Origin: Aquisalimonas sp. 2447
Lineage (GTDB): Bacteria; Pseudomonadota; Gammaproteobacteria; Nitrococcales; Aquisalimonadaceae
DNA: 64,000 bases
Reading direction: 5' to 3'
NCBI RefSeq assembly: GCF_012044895.1
Contig: NZ_CP050695.1
Coordinates: forward strand, 2,510,501-2,574,500
Of the stretch, positions 8,682 to 17,252 are shown one piece after another. Position 1 is the first letter of the stretch, and every line of letters starts with the position of its first letter. Below the pieces are notes generated by a model. The model saw nothing but the letters and a program-made list of their open reading frames with translations. It had not been told where the DNA came from and made no database searches. A program made the position numbers and the translations under genes.

Positions 8682-9124
8682 GTCGCGATCCCGTGCTCCA
8701 GACGACCGATGAGATCCGTCACGTCCTGGGTCTCCGCCGACGTGGCCAGCATATCCACCGGCCGGCGGTCGCCGAGCCCCTGCACCGGCTGCGTCAGCCA
8801 GTGACTGGCCGCCGCCTCGTCACCATCGAAGAGATCCAGGGCCGCCTTGAACACTTGGGCAAACCGGTACAGGCGATCACTCTCGTCGGGGCTGAACCGC
8901 CCTGCTTTCGAGCGGCGCTGCAGGGTCGCCGGCGCAATGACCGTGACCCGGGCGAGCTCCTTGCGATCCAGCCCGGAGAGCTCGGCGAGGCGCCGGAACA
9001 CCTGATAAGGAAATCCCCGATGTAGCGCCTCATGGAGTTCGGCACCACGGGATGGCAAACCCAGGCGTGCCCAGAAGCCACCCTCTCCCGGGGACGTTGG
9101 CTGGTAGAGATTGCGTGCTTCCAT
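8678..9124 (-). CDS. Xre/MbcA/ParS-type antitoxin
   Basis: A 148-residue antitoxin. An HTH-like N-terminal half (VFRRLAELSGLDRKELARVTVIAPATLQRR) is followed by the toxin-binding DUF2384 region (ESDRLYRFAQVFKAALDLFDGDEAAASHWLTQPVQGLGDRRPVDML). It binds and inhibits the RES toxin encoded next and should repress the operon. The promoter lies in the 160-base divergent region shared with the phasin gene. Confidence 0.87.
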   Translation of the reverse strand: MEARNLYQPTSPGEGGFWARLGLPSRGAELHEALHRGFPYQVFRRLAELSGLDRKELARVTVIAPATLQRRSKAGRFSPDESDRLYRFAQVFKAALDLFDGDEAAASHWLTQPVQGLGDRRPVDMLATSAETQDVTDLIGRLEHGIAT

Positions 9125-9198
9125 TGGCTTGCACCATCACTGGATAGAATCGGGCTTAGTCAAATGATAGCGCACATGGCCAAAGATTCACGATTATG

Positions 9199-9235
9199 TT
9201 GCATTGCATCAATTGCTTTGCTATATTGCATCGCA
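9199..9235 (+). promoter_or_regulatory. Phasin promoter with PhaR-like TGC-N3-GCA sites
   Basis: TTGCAT (9199-9204) and TATATT (9222-9227) are separated by 17 bases, a good sigma70 promoter. Each box overlaps an inverted TGC-N3-GCA motif (9200-9208 and 9227-9235). PhaR regulators of phasin genes in other bacteria bind CTGC-N3-GCAG-type sites, so these are plausible operators. The promoter call is direct; the PhaR assignment is inference. Confidence 0.6.
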
Positions 9236-9284
9236 TCAAAGGCAAAACGCCTTTGCAGCATGCACGACCTAAAGGATGATTGAG

Positions 9285-9683
9285 ATGAGCAACGAAACCG
9301 TTACCCAGATGCAGAAGCAGATCGACAGCACCTTCGGCGCCCCGGCGCGCACCTATGCCAGCATGGTTCTGGACCACTTCGAGCAGCTCAGCAACCTGCA
9401 GTTCGACGCTGCCAAGGCGTACGCCGAGACCAGCATCCAGCAGGCCCGTGCCGCGCTGGAAGTGAAGGATCCGTCCGACGTGCGCACCTTTGTCGAGAAC
9501 CAGCAGAAGGTTGCCAAGGATCTTGGCGAGCGCATGAAGGGCGACGCCGAAAAGGTCGCCTCCCTGAACCAGGCCTTTGCGCAGAACGCGCAGAAGGTCA
9601 CCCAGGAGAGCGCCGAGAAGGTCAGCAAGGCTGCCCAGAACGGCGCCAAGACCGCGACCAAGGCTGCCAGCCAGAGCAAGTAA
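9285..9683 (+). CDS. phaP: Phasin family protein (PHA granule-associated)
   Basis: A 132-residue, almost entirely helical amphipathic protein typical of phasins: YASMVLDHFEQLSNLQFDAAKAYAETSIQQARAALEVKDPSDVRTFVENQQKVAKDLGERMKGDAEKVASLNQAF, with an Ala/Lys-rich coiled tail. Phasins coat polyhydroxyalkanoate granules and control their size and surface access. The ATG at 9285 follows AAAGGA with eight bases between; an ATG three codons earlier lies on the ribosome binding site itself. No PHA synthase is in the window. A clear terminator follows, so the gene is monocistronic. Confidence 0.85.
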   Translation: MSNETVTQMQKQIDSTFGAPARTYASMVLDHFEQLSNLQFDAAKAYAETSIQQARAALEVKDPSDVRTFVENQQKVAKDLGERMKGDAEKVASLNQAFAQNAQKVTQESAEKVSKAAQNGAKTATKAASQSK

Positions 9684-9711
9684 GCTGCAAAGCGGAACGC
9701 TCTAACAAAAA

Positions 9712-9739
9712 CGGCCACCCCGAGGGGTGGCCGTTTTTT
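9712..9739 (+). terminator. Rho-independent terminator of the phasin gene
   Basis: CGGCCACCCC pairs with GGGGTGGCCG across a two-base gap and is followed by six T residues. It lies 28 bases after the phasin stop. Confidence 0.9.
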
Positions 9740-9755
9740 GTTGCGCAGGAACCTC

Positions 9756-9777
9756 GTAGGAGCGACGTCAGTCGCGA
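9756..9777. repeat. REP-type palindrome (family A)
   Basis: GTAGGAGCGACGTCAGTCGCGA, an imperfect palindrome with a GTAGGAG head. Related copies occur at 23374-23562, 28058-28081, 32177-32242 and 63291-63315, always between genes. Confidence 0.7.
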
Positions 9778-9809
9778 GCCCCGGCAGAAGCAGCGCAAAC
9801 CCTGGCGCT

Positions 9810-12287
9810 CTACCAGTTGGATGACACCGCGGGACGGCCGGCATCCGGGAGAGCGTAATCGCAGACCCCCTCCGGGAAGATTTCGCGGAGTCTCTCCTGC
9901 TGGTCGGCAGTGAACGTCCGGCTGCCGTATGTGCCATCGGTCAGCGCAGTATCCACTGACTTCCGTTGACACTTGAACACATCCCCGGAAATCGGGCCGC
10001 CCGCCTCAATCCGCGAGGTGGTGTACACGGGAAACTCCAGAGTGCACGCGCCTGGAGCCCGTTCATCCAGTATCCCGGCCCATACGCCATCCCCTGCGGC
10101 GATGGTTTCCCCATCCTGGGTGAAACAGCGATCCACGGCCGCTGCGGGCCGATTGGCCGCCACACGTTCCTTGGGATCGTCCAGTATGGCCAGCATCCAC
10201 TCGTCGGCAAGGCGAAGCGCCTTCATGGTCATGCCGAACTGTTTACCCGGATAGCCATCCGCCTCGTCGCCGATGTCCGCGAACCACACCAGATGGTGGT
10301 CGTCATCGGGCATGGCCTCGAGAATGCGGGCACGAGCGGCAAAAGACTGATGGGAGTTGTGCATGTCCAGGATCGGTTCCATCCATTCCCGAATGTCGAT
10401 GACCGGAATATCGATGTGGCCCTGGAACACCATGCCCGTGTCATAGAGCGCGCGGATCGCCTCCGGATCCCCCTCGTGGCGCGGGGCCGGTGCGTCCGTA
10501 TCGCTCAACATCATGTTGCGTCGGCTCCAGGGGTCGAAGTTCTCCGGCGTCGGGTCGCCCAGGAACGGAAAGCCTTCCTGGACCATCTCCGCCGAGGGTT
10601 TCCAGCCACCCACCTGCGCGTTGAGATCCAGGAACTCCGCGGTCGTAAGTTGACCTTCGACGAAGGCGCCGAGCCCGTACTGGACACCCACGTTATCCAC
10701 GGCGCGGCGGGCAAACCCGTCGTCGCCCACACCGTAGATATTCCGGAGATCATCTGGATGGGTCCATTCGATCTCGGCAATCTCCGACTGCGGTTCCCAC
10801 CGGTCAGATTCCCGGGCACTGCCGAAATGGGGGTTCAGGGTGAGCGGCGAGAGCCCGCGCCAGGCGGCGATGCACTCGCTGGAGCCCGGCGCCGTGCCGA
10901 AACCGAGCTGCGGCTTGGTGTCGGCCAACGGGTCGTCGACAAAATCCGTGGCATTGAGCCCCACCAGCCAGCTCCGGTTCTCGGTGGTCTGCCATTTGGG
11001 ATTATCCCCATCGGTCACGTCCATGTAGTGCTCCAGCAGCTCGCAGTCACCGATGTGAATGGTCTGCGTCACCATGTCCGGGTAGGACCGCTGGGGCACG
11101 GCAATGTCGATCAGCCCCGGGTGGTTCTGGCCGTAGACGTACTGCTGGATAGCGCCGCCCGATCCGCCCAGGCCCACCGTGTACAACGGCTCGCCGAAGC
11201 GCTTGATGAAATGCTCTTTGGTCATCAGCGCCGTCTCCCCGCCCACCTGCAGGTTGTAGTGCTCGCCCGTCCGCGTGCCGGTGGAGTAGGCAATGGCATG
11301 GCCCAGGCCAAGGACTTCAGGGTTCATGGCACGGCTGTTGTCCCAACGACCCTGGGTGTGGCCGATGCCCACACCGCCTTGAAAGTGGTATAGAAGCCGT
11401 CCGTTCCAGTGGCTGGTGTCTTGCGTATCCGCGCCGATCCGGTCGGGATCGATCAGCATCGCGTAGCTGAACAGGAAGCGGTTGATCGTCCCACGCTCCA
11501 CGCGCACCACAAAGTCCTTCTCTTTGCCGTCGATGGTGGTCGTGGTCGCCAGATCGTCCGGGAAGGTGTCGTCGTCCGGCCAGTCCGCCCAGCCACCGTC
11601 AGTGGTCCGGTAGTGATAGGTGATGAATGGCTCGATGTGGCAGTTACGACTATAGCCGATGACCTGGCCGTCATCGTCCAGCACCTGGAACCCCGGCGGC
11701 GAGGCACTGTCCACCTGCGGCTCAATGCCGAATTCGCGATGGGTCATGCACACGAACGGTGTCTGCTGTTCACCCGAGAACATGGGTCCGCTGATGGGGT
11801 GATTCTCCAGCACGACTTCATCAAGCTTGCCGAACCGCTCGTGCTGAAGCTGCAACACGTTCTCACCTTCCTGCAGGCCCTCCAGCAGGCCTTCCAGGCG
11901 CCGCCCCTCGCCTTCCAGGCCCGCCAAACCCAGGTTCTGGTCATTCAGCCACAGCGAAACCCGCTTCAGCTGCCCCGGCGGACCCTCCACGGCAATGCGC
12001 ACATCGCCACCCGAGACCTGGTCCGGTGCACTGGAGAGCACCTCGATACCCATCTGCCGATCGATGCCCGGCGGGACCATCGGCGGCCCGGCGGACTCTG
12101 ACGCACCATTGCCCTGGCCGTTGCCCGCACTCCCCGGAGCGTTCCCGGGTCCTCCCGCCGCGGTCAAATCAGATTGGTCTGCTGCGCTGTTGTTCGACGA
12201 CGACCTGGAGTCGCCATCACTGAGACATCCCGCCAGAGCAACGGCTCCGACCCCGACAACCAACAGCTTCCATTGGTAACCGGTCAT
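9810..12287 (-). CDS. DUF6351-like lipoprotein, probable esterase; 5' end displaced by IS66
   Basis: An 825-residue exported lipoprotein (GAVALAGC lipobox, then a Ser/Asn/Gly linker). An N-terminal beta domain (SGGDVRIAVEGPPGQLKRVSLWLN) is followed by a large alpha/beta-hydrolase-like region with GLGGSGGAIQQ (Gly-x-Ser-Gly nucleophile elbow) and conserved Cys and Trp residues. I recognise this as the DUF6351 family; an extracytoplasmic esterase or oligomer hydrolase is likely, substrate unknown. The present start MTGY is made by the inverted repeat of an IS66 element. The original 5' end lies beyond the IS: at 14961 an ATG with GGGAGGGG upstream reads MLGQQ and joins in frame at the duplicated target TTCCATTG. 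The insertion therefore swaps only the first four residues, but it removes the native promoter and ribosome binding site, so expression is doubtful. Confidence 0.7.
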   Translation of the reverse strand: MTGYQWKLLVVGVGAVALAGCLSDGDSRSSSNNSAADQSDLTAAGGPGNAPGSAGNGQGNGASESAGPPMVPPGIDRQMGIEVLSSAPDQVSGGDVRIAVEGPPGQLKRVSLWLNDQNLGLAGLEGEGRRLEGLLEGLQEGENVLQLQHERFGKLDEVVLENHPISGPMFSGEQQTPFVCMTHREFGIEPQVDSASPPGFQVLDDDGQVIGYSRNCHIEPFITYHYRTTDGGWADWPDDDTFPDDLATTTTIDGKEKDFVVRVERGTINRFLFSYAMLIDPDRIGADTQDTSHWNGRLLYHFQGGVGIGHTQGRWDNSRAMNPEVLGLGHAIAYSTGTRTGEHYNLQVGGETALMTKEHFIKRFGEPLYTVGLGGSGGAIQQYVYGQNHPGLIDIAVPQRSYPDMVTQTIHIGDCELLEHYMDVTDGDNPKWQTTENRSWLVGLNATDFVDDPLADTKPQLGFGTAPGSSECIAAWRGLSPLTLNPHFGSARESDRWEPQSEIAEIEWTHPDDLRNIYGVGDDGFARRAVDNVGVQYGLGAFVEGQLTTAEFLDLNAQVGGWKPSAEMVQEGFPFLGDPTPENFDPWSRRNMMLSDTDAPAPRHEGDPEAIRALYDTGMVFQGHIDIPVIDIREWMEPILDMHNSHQSFAARARILEAMPDDDHHLVWFADIGDEADGYPGKQFGMTMKALRLADEWMLAILDDPKERVAANRPAAAVDRCFTQDGETIAAGDGVWAGILDERAPGACTLEFPVYTTSRIEAGGPISGDVFKCQRKSVDTALTDGTYGSRTFTADQQERLREIFPEGVCDYALPDAGRPAVSSNW

Positions 12288-12309
12288 TCTGGGGCGTCGT
12301 TGACAGGAT

Positions 12310-12576
12310 TCAGGGGATGTCCCGGAGCAGTTTGATGACCCCGGCGGGGACTTTCCATTGGCGGTGATCCTCGGCGTGGACCACCACCGTCTTGCGGTTG
12401 ATCTTGACTACCTGGCCGAACACCTCGCCCTCGCGGCTGTTGAACGACACCGCCTGACCCAGGCGCAGGTGCTTGAGGACATCGAGATCCTGGCGTGCCC
12501 GCAGTTCATCGATGCGGTGGCAGATGAGGTCGTTGAGCTCCAGGAGTTCATCGAGGGTGAGGTCGTCAATGCGCAT
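12310..12576 (-). CDS. IS66 passenger: small beta-barrel-like protein
   Basis: An 88-residue protein inside the IS66 boundaries, downstream of tnpC: a short helical N-terminus (MRIDDLTLDELLELNDLICHR) then a segment like a KOW/SH3 barrel (LRLGQAVSFNSREGEVFGQVVKINRKTVVV). Function unknown; nucleic-acid binding is a guess from the fold-like pattern. It is not one of the three standard IS66 genes, but it lies 22 bases inside the left inverted repeat, so it is a passenger of this element. Confidence 0.6.
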   Translation of the reverse strand: MRIDDLTLDELLELNDLICHRIDELRARQDLDVLKHLRLGQAVSFNSREGEVFGQVVKINRKTVVVHAEDHRQWKVPAGVIKLLRDIP

Positions 12577-12623
12577 TCAACAGTCTCTCGCTGGCAGTGC
12601 ATGGAGTCGGGAGGGCGTGGTGT

Positions 12624-14143
12624 CTAGCGCTCGATATCCGAGCGCAGCGGCGCATCATTGAACAGTGCCTTCCAGCGCCGCGGCGTGAGCTCTTCCACCC
12701 GGGCGGCCGGGTGCATCCCGACGCGCTGGAGCACGTCTACCAGGTAGGTGGTCGGATCGACGCCCTGCAGCCGGCAGGTCACCAGCAGCGTCTGGATGGT
12801 GGCCACGTGGGCGGCACCGACCTCGCTCCAGCAGAACAACCAGTTGCGCCGGCCCATGGGGATGGCGCGCAGCCCCCGCTCCAGGTGGTTGGTGTCGATG
12901 GGGACATCCGGGTGCTCCAGGAAGACCGCCAGGGCCGGTTGGCGCTCGCGCACATACCCCAGCGCCTTGAGTAGCGGGTGGCGCGGCTCGAGATCCATGC
13001 GCTGGAGCTGTGCATCACACCACTCCCAGAAGGCGCGCACCAGCGGAGCGCACTGCTCCCGCCGTGCGTGGCGTTTGTCCGCGCCGTGGAGTCCACGCTC
13101 ACGGATCGATTGCTCCTGGGCATAGAGTTGGCCGATCTGCGCCAGGGCCTCCCGGGCGGCAGGGTCGGTCTCCAGGGCCCGCTCGAACTGGCGGCGCATG
13201 TGCGACCAGCATTGGGCGTGGGTGATCTGCGGCTGGCCGGCGGCATATTTCTCGTAGGCCGCGTAGCCGTCGGTGAGCAGCACCCCGTGGAAGCGGTCCG
13301 CCAGGGTGCGTTCGATATGGGCGCCGGCACGGCTGGGGCTGAAGGTAAAGCAGATCTCATCGCTGTCACCGTACAGCGGCCAGAAGTAGGCCTGGTGCAT
13401 CTTGCCCGGGCCCTTGCGCCCGGCCTTGATCGGCGTCTCGTCCATGGCCAGCACCCCGCCGCTGAGCACGTGCGTAAGCTGTGCCCGCGCAATCGGCTCA
13501 AGCAGCGCGGCGGTGCGTGCCACGACCGCTGTCAGAGAGCTGCGTGCCACCTGGATGCCGGCCTGACTCAGGCGCTGAGACTGCCGGTACAGCGGCAGGT
13601 GGTAGCAGAACTTGTCGACCAGCACGCCGGCGGCGAAGCTGACGTCAAAGACACTGCCCTCGAAGACGTTGCGCGGCGCCGGGACACTCGTGAGCGCGCC
13701 GCTGCTGCGGTCCTTGAGCACCGGGTGGCGGTACTCGAGGACCTCGTAGCCCGCCCGGCGCTGCGCGAGGCGGAACGTCGTGCGCGTGGCCACGACCTCA
13801 TCGGTGGCACAGCCTGCGGGCGGGGGAACCTCGATGACTCGCCGCGGGACGCTGTCGTCGAAGCGCAGCCCCGTGTCGTTGGCGGCGTCGTCGCGGTTCT
13901 TGCCCTTGCTGCGGGTATAGCTGATCCGCTCACGCTCGCCCTGCTCGGGCACGGGCGTCGCCGTGGCCTCGAACAGGTTCACTTGGACGGCTGGATCGAG
14001 GATGTGGTGGCGCTCAGACTTCTCGCCGAAGAGCTGGCGTTTGAACCAGGCAAGCTGGCGGCGCAGCTCCTGAGCTCGCCATGCAAGGCCTGATTCTCGG
14101 CAACGACCTGGGCGTGCTTAGTGGCGGGGATAACGTTCGACAA
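12624..14143 (-). pseudogene. tnpC: IS66 transposase TnpC, frameshifted near its start
   Basis: The DDE transposase of IS66. The long open part (452 residues) holds the first Asp in LAMDETPIKAG, the second in LLTDGYAAYEKY and the Glu in NHLERGLRAIPMGRRNWLF. The N-terminal part is in another frame: from a TTG at 14143 it reads SNVIPATKHAQVVAENQALHGEL, then near 14075 the frame changes to ELRRQLAWFKRQLFGEKSER, the usual IS66 leucine-zipper/HTH segment. One missing base (for example CTC-C-AGGAG) would restore a single protein of about 505 residues. Without it only an N-terminally shortened protein can be made from an internal start. A sequencing error cannot be excluded. Confidence 0.75.
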
Positions 14144-14164
14144 GGGGCTGATTCCCTTCGCAAA

Positions 14165-14542
14165 TCACCCGTGCATTTTACCCGATTCCGTGCCCGGGTG
14201 GGGGGATTGTCGCCACCTTTTCTGCCGTTTGCGAATGACCAGATCCAGCCCTTCGAGCAGCGCGGTGAACTGCGTGCGGCTCAGCGCCTCCACGGCGTCC
14301 CCCGCCGTCAGGGCACCGCCGAACTGCCCCCGCTCCAGGCGCTTGCTCCACACGCAGTAACCGTCGCCGTCGAAGTACAACAACTTCAGCAGCGTGCGCC
14401 GGCGGTTGATAAACACAAACCCCTGGCCCGACAGCGGATCCTGGCCCAGATGCCGCCGGACCAGCGCCGCCAGTCCGTCAAACGAGCAGCGCATGTCCGT
14501 TGGCCGTGTGCACAGCCACAGCCGCGATGGCTGACTCAGCAC
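14165..14542 (-). CDS. tnpB: IS66 accessory protein TnpB
   Basis: A 125-residue IS66 TnpB (Orf2) protein: RPTDMRCSFDGLAALVRRHLGQDPLSGQGFVFINRRRTLLKLLYFDGDGYCVWSKRLERGQF is the family signature region. The GTG start at 14542 was chosen because it yields the usual length and overlaps the tnpA stop by seven bases, the normal coupling in IS66 elements. It is needed for transposition; its molecular role is not well defined. Confidence 0.88.
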   Translation of the reverse strand: MLSQPSRLWLCTRPTDMRCSFDGLAALVRRHLGQDPLSGQGFVFINRRRTLLKLLYFDGDGYCVWSKRLERGQFGGALTAGDAVEALSRTQFTALLEGLDLVIRKRQKRWRQSPHPGTESGKMHG

Positions 14543-14853
14543 GGCCGCCGCCGCACCCGCAGACAAATGCCATCCCCCAGGTCCAGCTCCACATCCCAGC
14601 ACGGTGCCGGCGGCGCCGTCGGCGCGTCCTCGTCACGCGATGCCTGCAAAGCGACCTCAGCGAAAAGCGCCCGCTCCTGCGTCGTCTCCGGCGTGGGGGA
14701 CGAGGTGTTACGCAGGCGGCGTTGCCACGCGCCCAGAGTGCTCTCACCAATGCCCTCCTGCGCGCAGAACGCCCGGCGTGTGAGGCCACTGCGGGTATAG
14801 CGTTCAATGAGTTCACGCCACTGCGCGGCGGTACGCCCCGGGGACTTGGCCAT
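14536..14853 (-). CDS. tnpA: IS66 TnpA (HTH accessory protein)
   Basis: A 105-residue IS66 TnpA (Orf1) with an N-terminal helix-turn-helix (WRELIERYTRSGLTRRAFCAQEGIGESTLGAWQRRL) and a C-terminal tail ending in VELDLGDGICLRVRR, typical of the family. It is the first gene of the IS, starting at MAKSPG about 90 bases from the right inverted repeat; a longer frame would run toward the IS end and is unlikely. It probably binds the IS ends or regulates the operon. Confidence 0.85.
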   Translation of the reverse strand: MAKSPGRTAAQWRELIERYTRSGLTRRAFCAQEGIGESTLGAWQRRLRNTSSPTPETTQERALFAEVALQASRDEDAPTAPPAPCWDVELDLGDGICLRVRRRPC

Positions 14854-14941
14854 GATCACGTTCCAGTCTGCTGCAAATGTGCCTGCGCAGACTACGGCGC
14901 CAGTCAATGGCCGAAAACAACGCCCCAGAATGACCGGTTAC

Positions 14942-15173
14942 TTCCATTGTTGCCCGAGCATGGCTCCCCTCCCGATTCTTGTGCCGGCTGGTCCGGCTCA
15001 TTGTTTTGCCGGCGCCGCCCGAGACCGGAACGGGCACCTCTTCAAACCTTAGTTGGCGAGGGCGAGAGCGCAAGAAAGCGCATCGAGCACGCGTCCGGCA
15101 GCCCGGGATGACGATGCGAAGCATTGCAAGCCACCGCCGTTCGGCCTAACGTACGGCCCCGGACGCTAACCGC
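14942..15173. other. Displaced 5' end of the DUF6351 gene and shared divergent promoter region
   Basis: The first 20 bases (14942-14961, leftward) are the original start of the lipoprotein gene, reading MLGQQ with GGGAGGGG just upstream. The rest is the divergent intergenic region between that gene and jetA. I see no convincing -35/-10 pair. The jetA start at 15174 is GTG. Confidence 0.7.
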
Positions 15174-16634
15174 GTGAGCCTTCCGCCCGTGGACTACGCC
15201 TACCTCGAAACCCTGCGGCGCAAGCACCCGGCCTGGCGGCTACTGCTGGCCGACCACGCGCCGCTGATCATCAGTTTCCTGTACCAGTGCTTCATCGCCC
15301 CCAACGTGCGCAGCCTGCCTGAGCAGGACGTGGCCACACGGCTCGACGACACCCTGTTCCGCCTGCGCGACGAGCTGGGCGAAGACGCCTTTCCCAAGCC
15401 GGCGCTGGAGTACCTCTCGGACTGGGCCGGGGATGACCGCGCCTGGCTGCGGAAATACTTCCCGGCCAACAGCGACGAACCCCACTACGACCTCACACCG
15501 GCCACCGAGCGCGCCATCCAGTGGATCGCCGGGCTGGAGCAGCAGGCGTTCATCGGTGCCGAGTCGCGTCTCAAGCTTGTGTTCGACCTGCTGCACCAGA
15601 TCGTCCAGGGCGCGGAGACGGACCCGGAGGCCCGCATCCGGGACCTGGAGAAAAAGCGCGACGCCATCGACACGGAAATCGAGGAGATCCGCGCCGGGCG
15701 CATGGCATTCATGGACGACACCCAGCTCCGGGAGCGCTTCCTGCAGATGGAATCCACCGCCCGCGGCCTGCTGGGGGATTTCCGCCAGGTGGAGCAGAAT
15801 TTCCGCGAGCTGGACCGCCAGGTGCGCGAGCGCATCACCACCTGGGAGGGCAGCAAGGGCGACATCCTGGAAGACGTCCTCGGCGACCGCGACGCCATCA
15901 CCGACTCCGACCAGGGCCGCAGCTTCCAGGCGTTCTGGGATTTCCTCATGTCCCCGGCGCAGCAGGAGGAGTTCACCGAGCTGCTGGAGCGCTCCCTGGG
16001 GCTGGAGCCGGTGGCCGAACTGGAACCAGACGCGCGCCTGCGTCGCATTCACTACGACTGGCTGGCCGCCGGCGAGAGCACCCAGCGCACGGTGGCGCGC
16101 CTGTCCGAACAGTTGCGACGCTACCTCGACGACCAGGCCTGGCTCGAGGACCGCCGCATCATGACGCTGATCCGCGAAGTCGAGCAGCACGCCCTGGCCG
16201 TGCGTGAGGACATGCCGGATTTCACCATGCCCGTGGACGAACCCGCACCGCAGGTGGAGCTGGCCATGGAGCGGCCGCTGTTCAGCCCGCCGATCAAACC
16301 GGTGATCCAGTCCGACACCCTGCTGGCGGGCGACGAGACGGTGGCCACCGATGCCCTGTTCGAGCAGGCCTACGTGGACCGCGACCGCCTCCGCGGCCAC
16401 ATCCGCCACGCCCTGCAGACCCGGGACCAGATCAGCCTGGCCGACCTGGTGGACGCCTACCCGCTGGAACAGGGCCTGGCCGAGCTGGTCACCTACATCA
16501 GTGTGGCCACCGACGACGACGCCGCGACCATCCAGGAGGGTCGCGAACAGGCCGTGGAGTGGCAGGACAGCGAGGGCGCCCTGCGCCGCGCCCGGGTGCC
16601 GCTGGTCATCTTTACACGGAGTGCAACCCCATGA
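15174..16634 (+). CDS. jetA: Wadjet protein JetA (DUF3375)
   Basis: A 486-residue DUF3375 protein, the kleisin-like (MksF-type) subunit of type I Wadjet. It opens with the conserved YLETLRRKHPAWRLLLADHAPLIISFLYQCFI and contains long helical and coiled regions (RDLEKKRDAIDTEIEEIRAGRMAFMDDTQLRERFLQME). In Wadjet, JetA, JetB and JetC form an SMC-like complex that extrudes DNA loops and senses small circular plasmids, which JetD then cuts. It is first in a rightward operon, and its stop overlaps the jetB start by four bases (ATGA). The GTG start matches the family N-terminus; an upstream extension is not supported. Full length. Confidence 0.93.
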   Translation: MSLPPVDYAYLETLRRKHPAWRLLLADHAPLIISFLYQCFIAPNVRSLPEQDVATRLDDTLFRLRDELGEDAFPKPALEYLSDWAGDDRAWLRKYFPANSDEPHYDLTPATERAIQWIAGLEQQAFIGAESRLKLVFDLLHQIVQGAETDPEARIRDLEKKRDAIDTEIEEIRAGRMAFMDDTQLRERFLQMESTARGLLGDFRQVEQNFRELDRQVRERITTWEGSKGDILEDVLGDRDAITDSDQGRSFQAFWDFLMSPAQQEEFTELLERSLGLEPVAELEPDARLRRIHYDWLAAGESTQRTVARLSEQLRRYLDDQAWLEDRRIMTLIREVEQHALAVREDMPDFTMPVDEPAPQVELAMERPLFSPPIKPVIQSDTLLAGDETVATDALFEQAYVDRDRLRGHIRHALQTRDQISLADLVDAYPLEQGLAELVTYISVATDDDAATIQEGREQAVEWQDSEGALRRARVPLVIFTRSATP

Positions 16635-17218
16635 CGGAGACGGCCGCCGACAACCGCTTTTCGCCCATGCTGATCACCCTGTTCAAGGGCGTGCTCTACC
16701 AGGACCAGCACCCGCAGTACTGGCAGGCCCTGCTGGATTATCAGGCGCGCGTGCGCGACCACGTGAGCGTGCTGGGGCTCGAACTCATGCTGGACGAGGC
16801 CGAGGGCTACGCTTTCCTGCGCCACCGGGAGCCCCGGGAGGACGAACCCGAGCTACCCCGCCTGGTCCCGCGCCGGCAACTGAGCTACCCGGTCAGCCTG
16901 CTACTGGCGCTGCTGCGCAAAAAGCTCGCCGAGCACGACGCCACCGGCGGCGACCCCAGGTTGATCCTCTCCCGCGACGAAATCGTGGACCTGGTGCGCG
17001 TGTTCCTGCCCGACACGGCCAACGAGGTGAAGCTCACAAGCCGCATCGACAGCGACATCAATCGGGTGGTGGAGCTTGGCTTCCTGCGACGCCTGCGCGG
17101 CCAGGATGGCCAGTTCGAGGTGCGGCGGATTCTCAAGTCGTTCGTCGATGCCCAATGGCTGTCGGAACTGGATGCGCGGCTGGAGGAGTATCGTGGGCAT
17201 GCGGCGAAAGAAGACTGA
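16631..17218 (+). CDS. jetB: Wadjet protein JetB (DUF4194)
   Basis: A 195-residue DUF4194 protein, the KITE (MksE-like) winged-helix subunit of the Wadjet complex. Family features include SPMLITLFKGVLYQDQHPQYWQALLDYQARVRDHVSVLGLELMLDEAEGYAFLR and the C-terminal winged helix KLTSRIDSDINRVVELGFLRRL. It bridges the kleisin JetA. The ATG overlaps the jetA stop. After its stop the operon does not go straight to jetC: a DUF4258 gene pair fills the 608-base space. Confidence 0.92.
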   Translation: MTETAADNRFSPMLITLFKGVLYQDQHPQYWQALLDYQARVRDHVSVLGLELMLDEAEGYAFLRHREPREDEPELPRLVPRRQLSYPVSLLLALLRKKLAEHDATGGDPRLILSRDEIVDLVRVFLPDTANEVKLTSRIDSDINRVVELGFLRRLRGQDGQFEVRRILKSFVDAQWLSELDARLEEYRGHAAKED

Positions 17219-17252
17219 ATGAAGGCCACGCGTCACGAAAGGAGATCGTTAC

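Larger units (their letters stand above)
12276..14941 (-). mobile_element. IS66 family insertion sequence (2666 bp)
   Basis: The ends carry a near-perfect inverted repeat beginning GTAACCGGTCATTCTGGGGC, and the flanks are an exact 8-bp duplication TTCCATTG (12268-12275 and 14942-14949), the size expected of IS66. Inside are tnpA, tnpB, a frameshifted tnpC and an extra small gene, all leftward. The element sits between codons 5 and 6 of the ancestral DUF6351 lipoprotein gene. The perfect duplication suggests a recent insertion. Confidence 0.95.
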
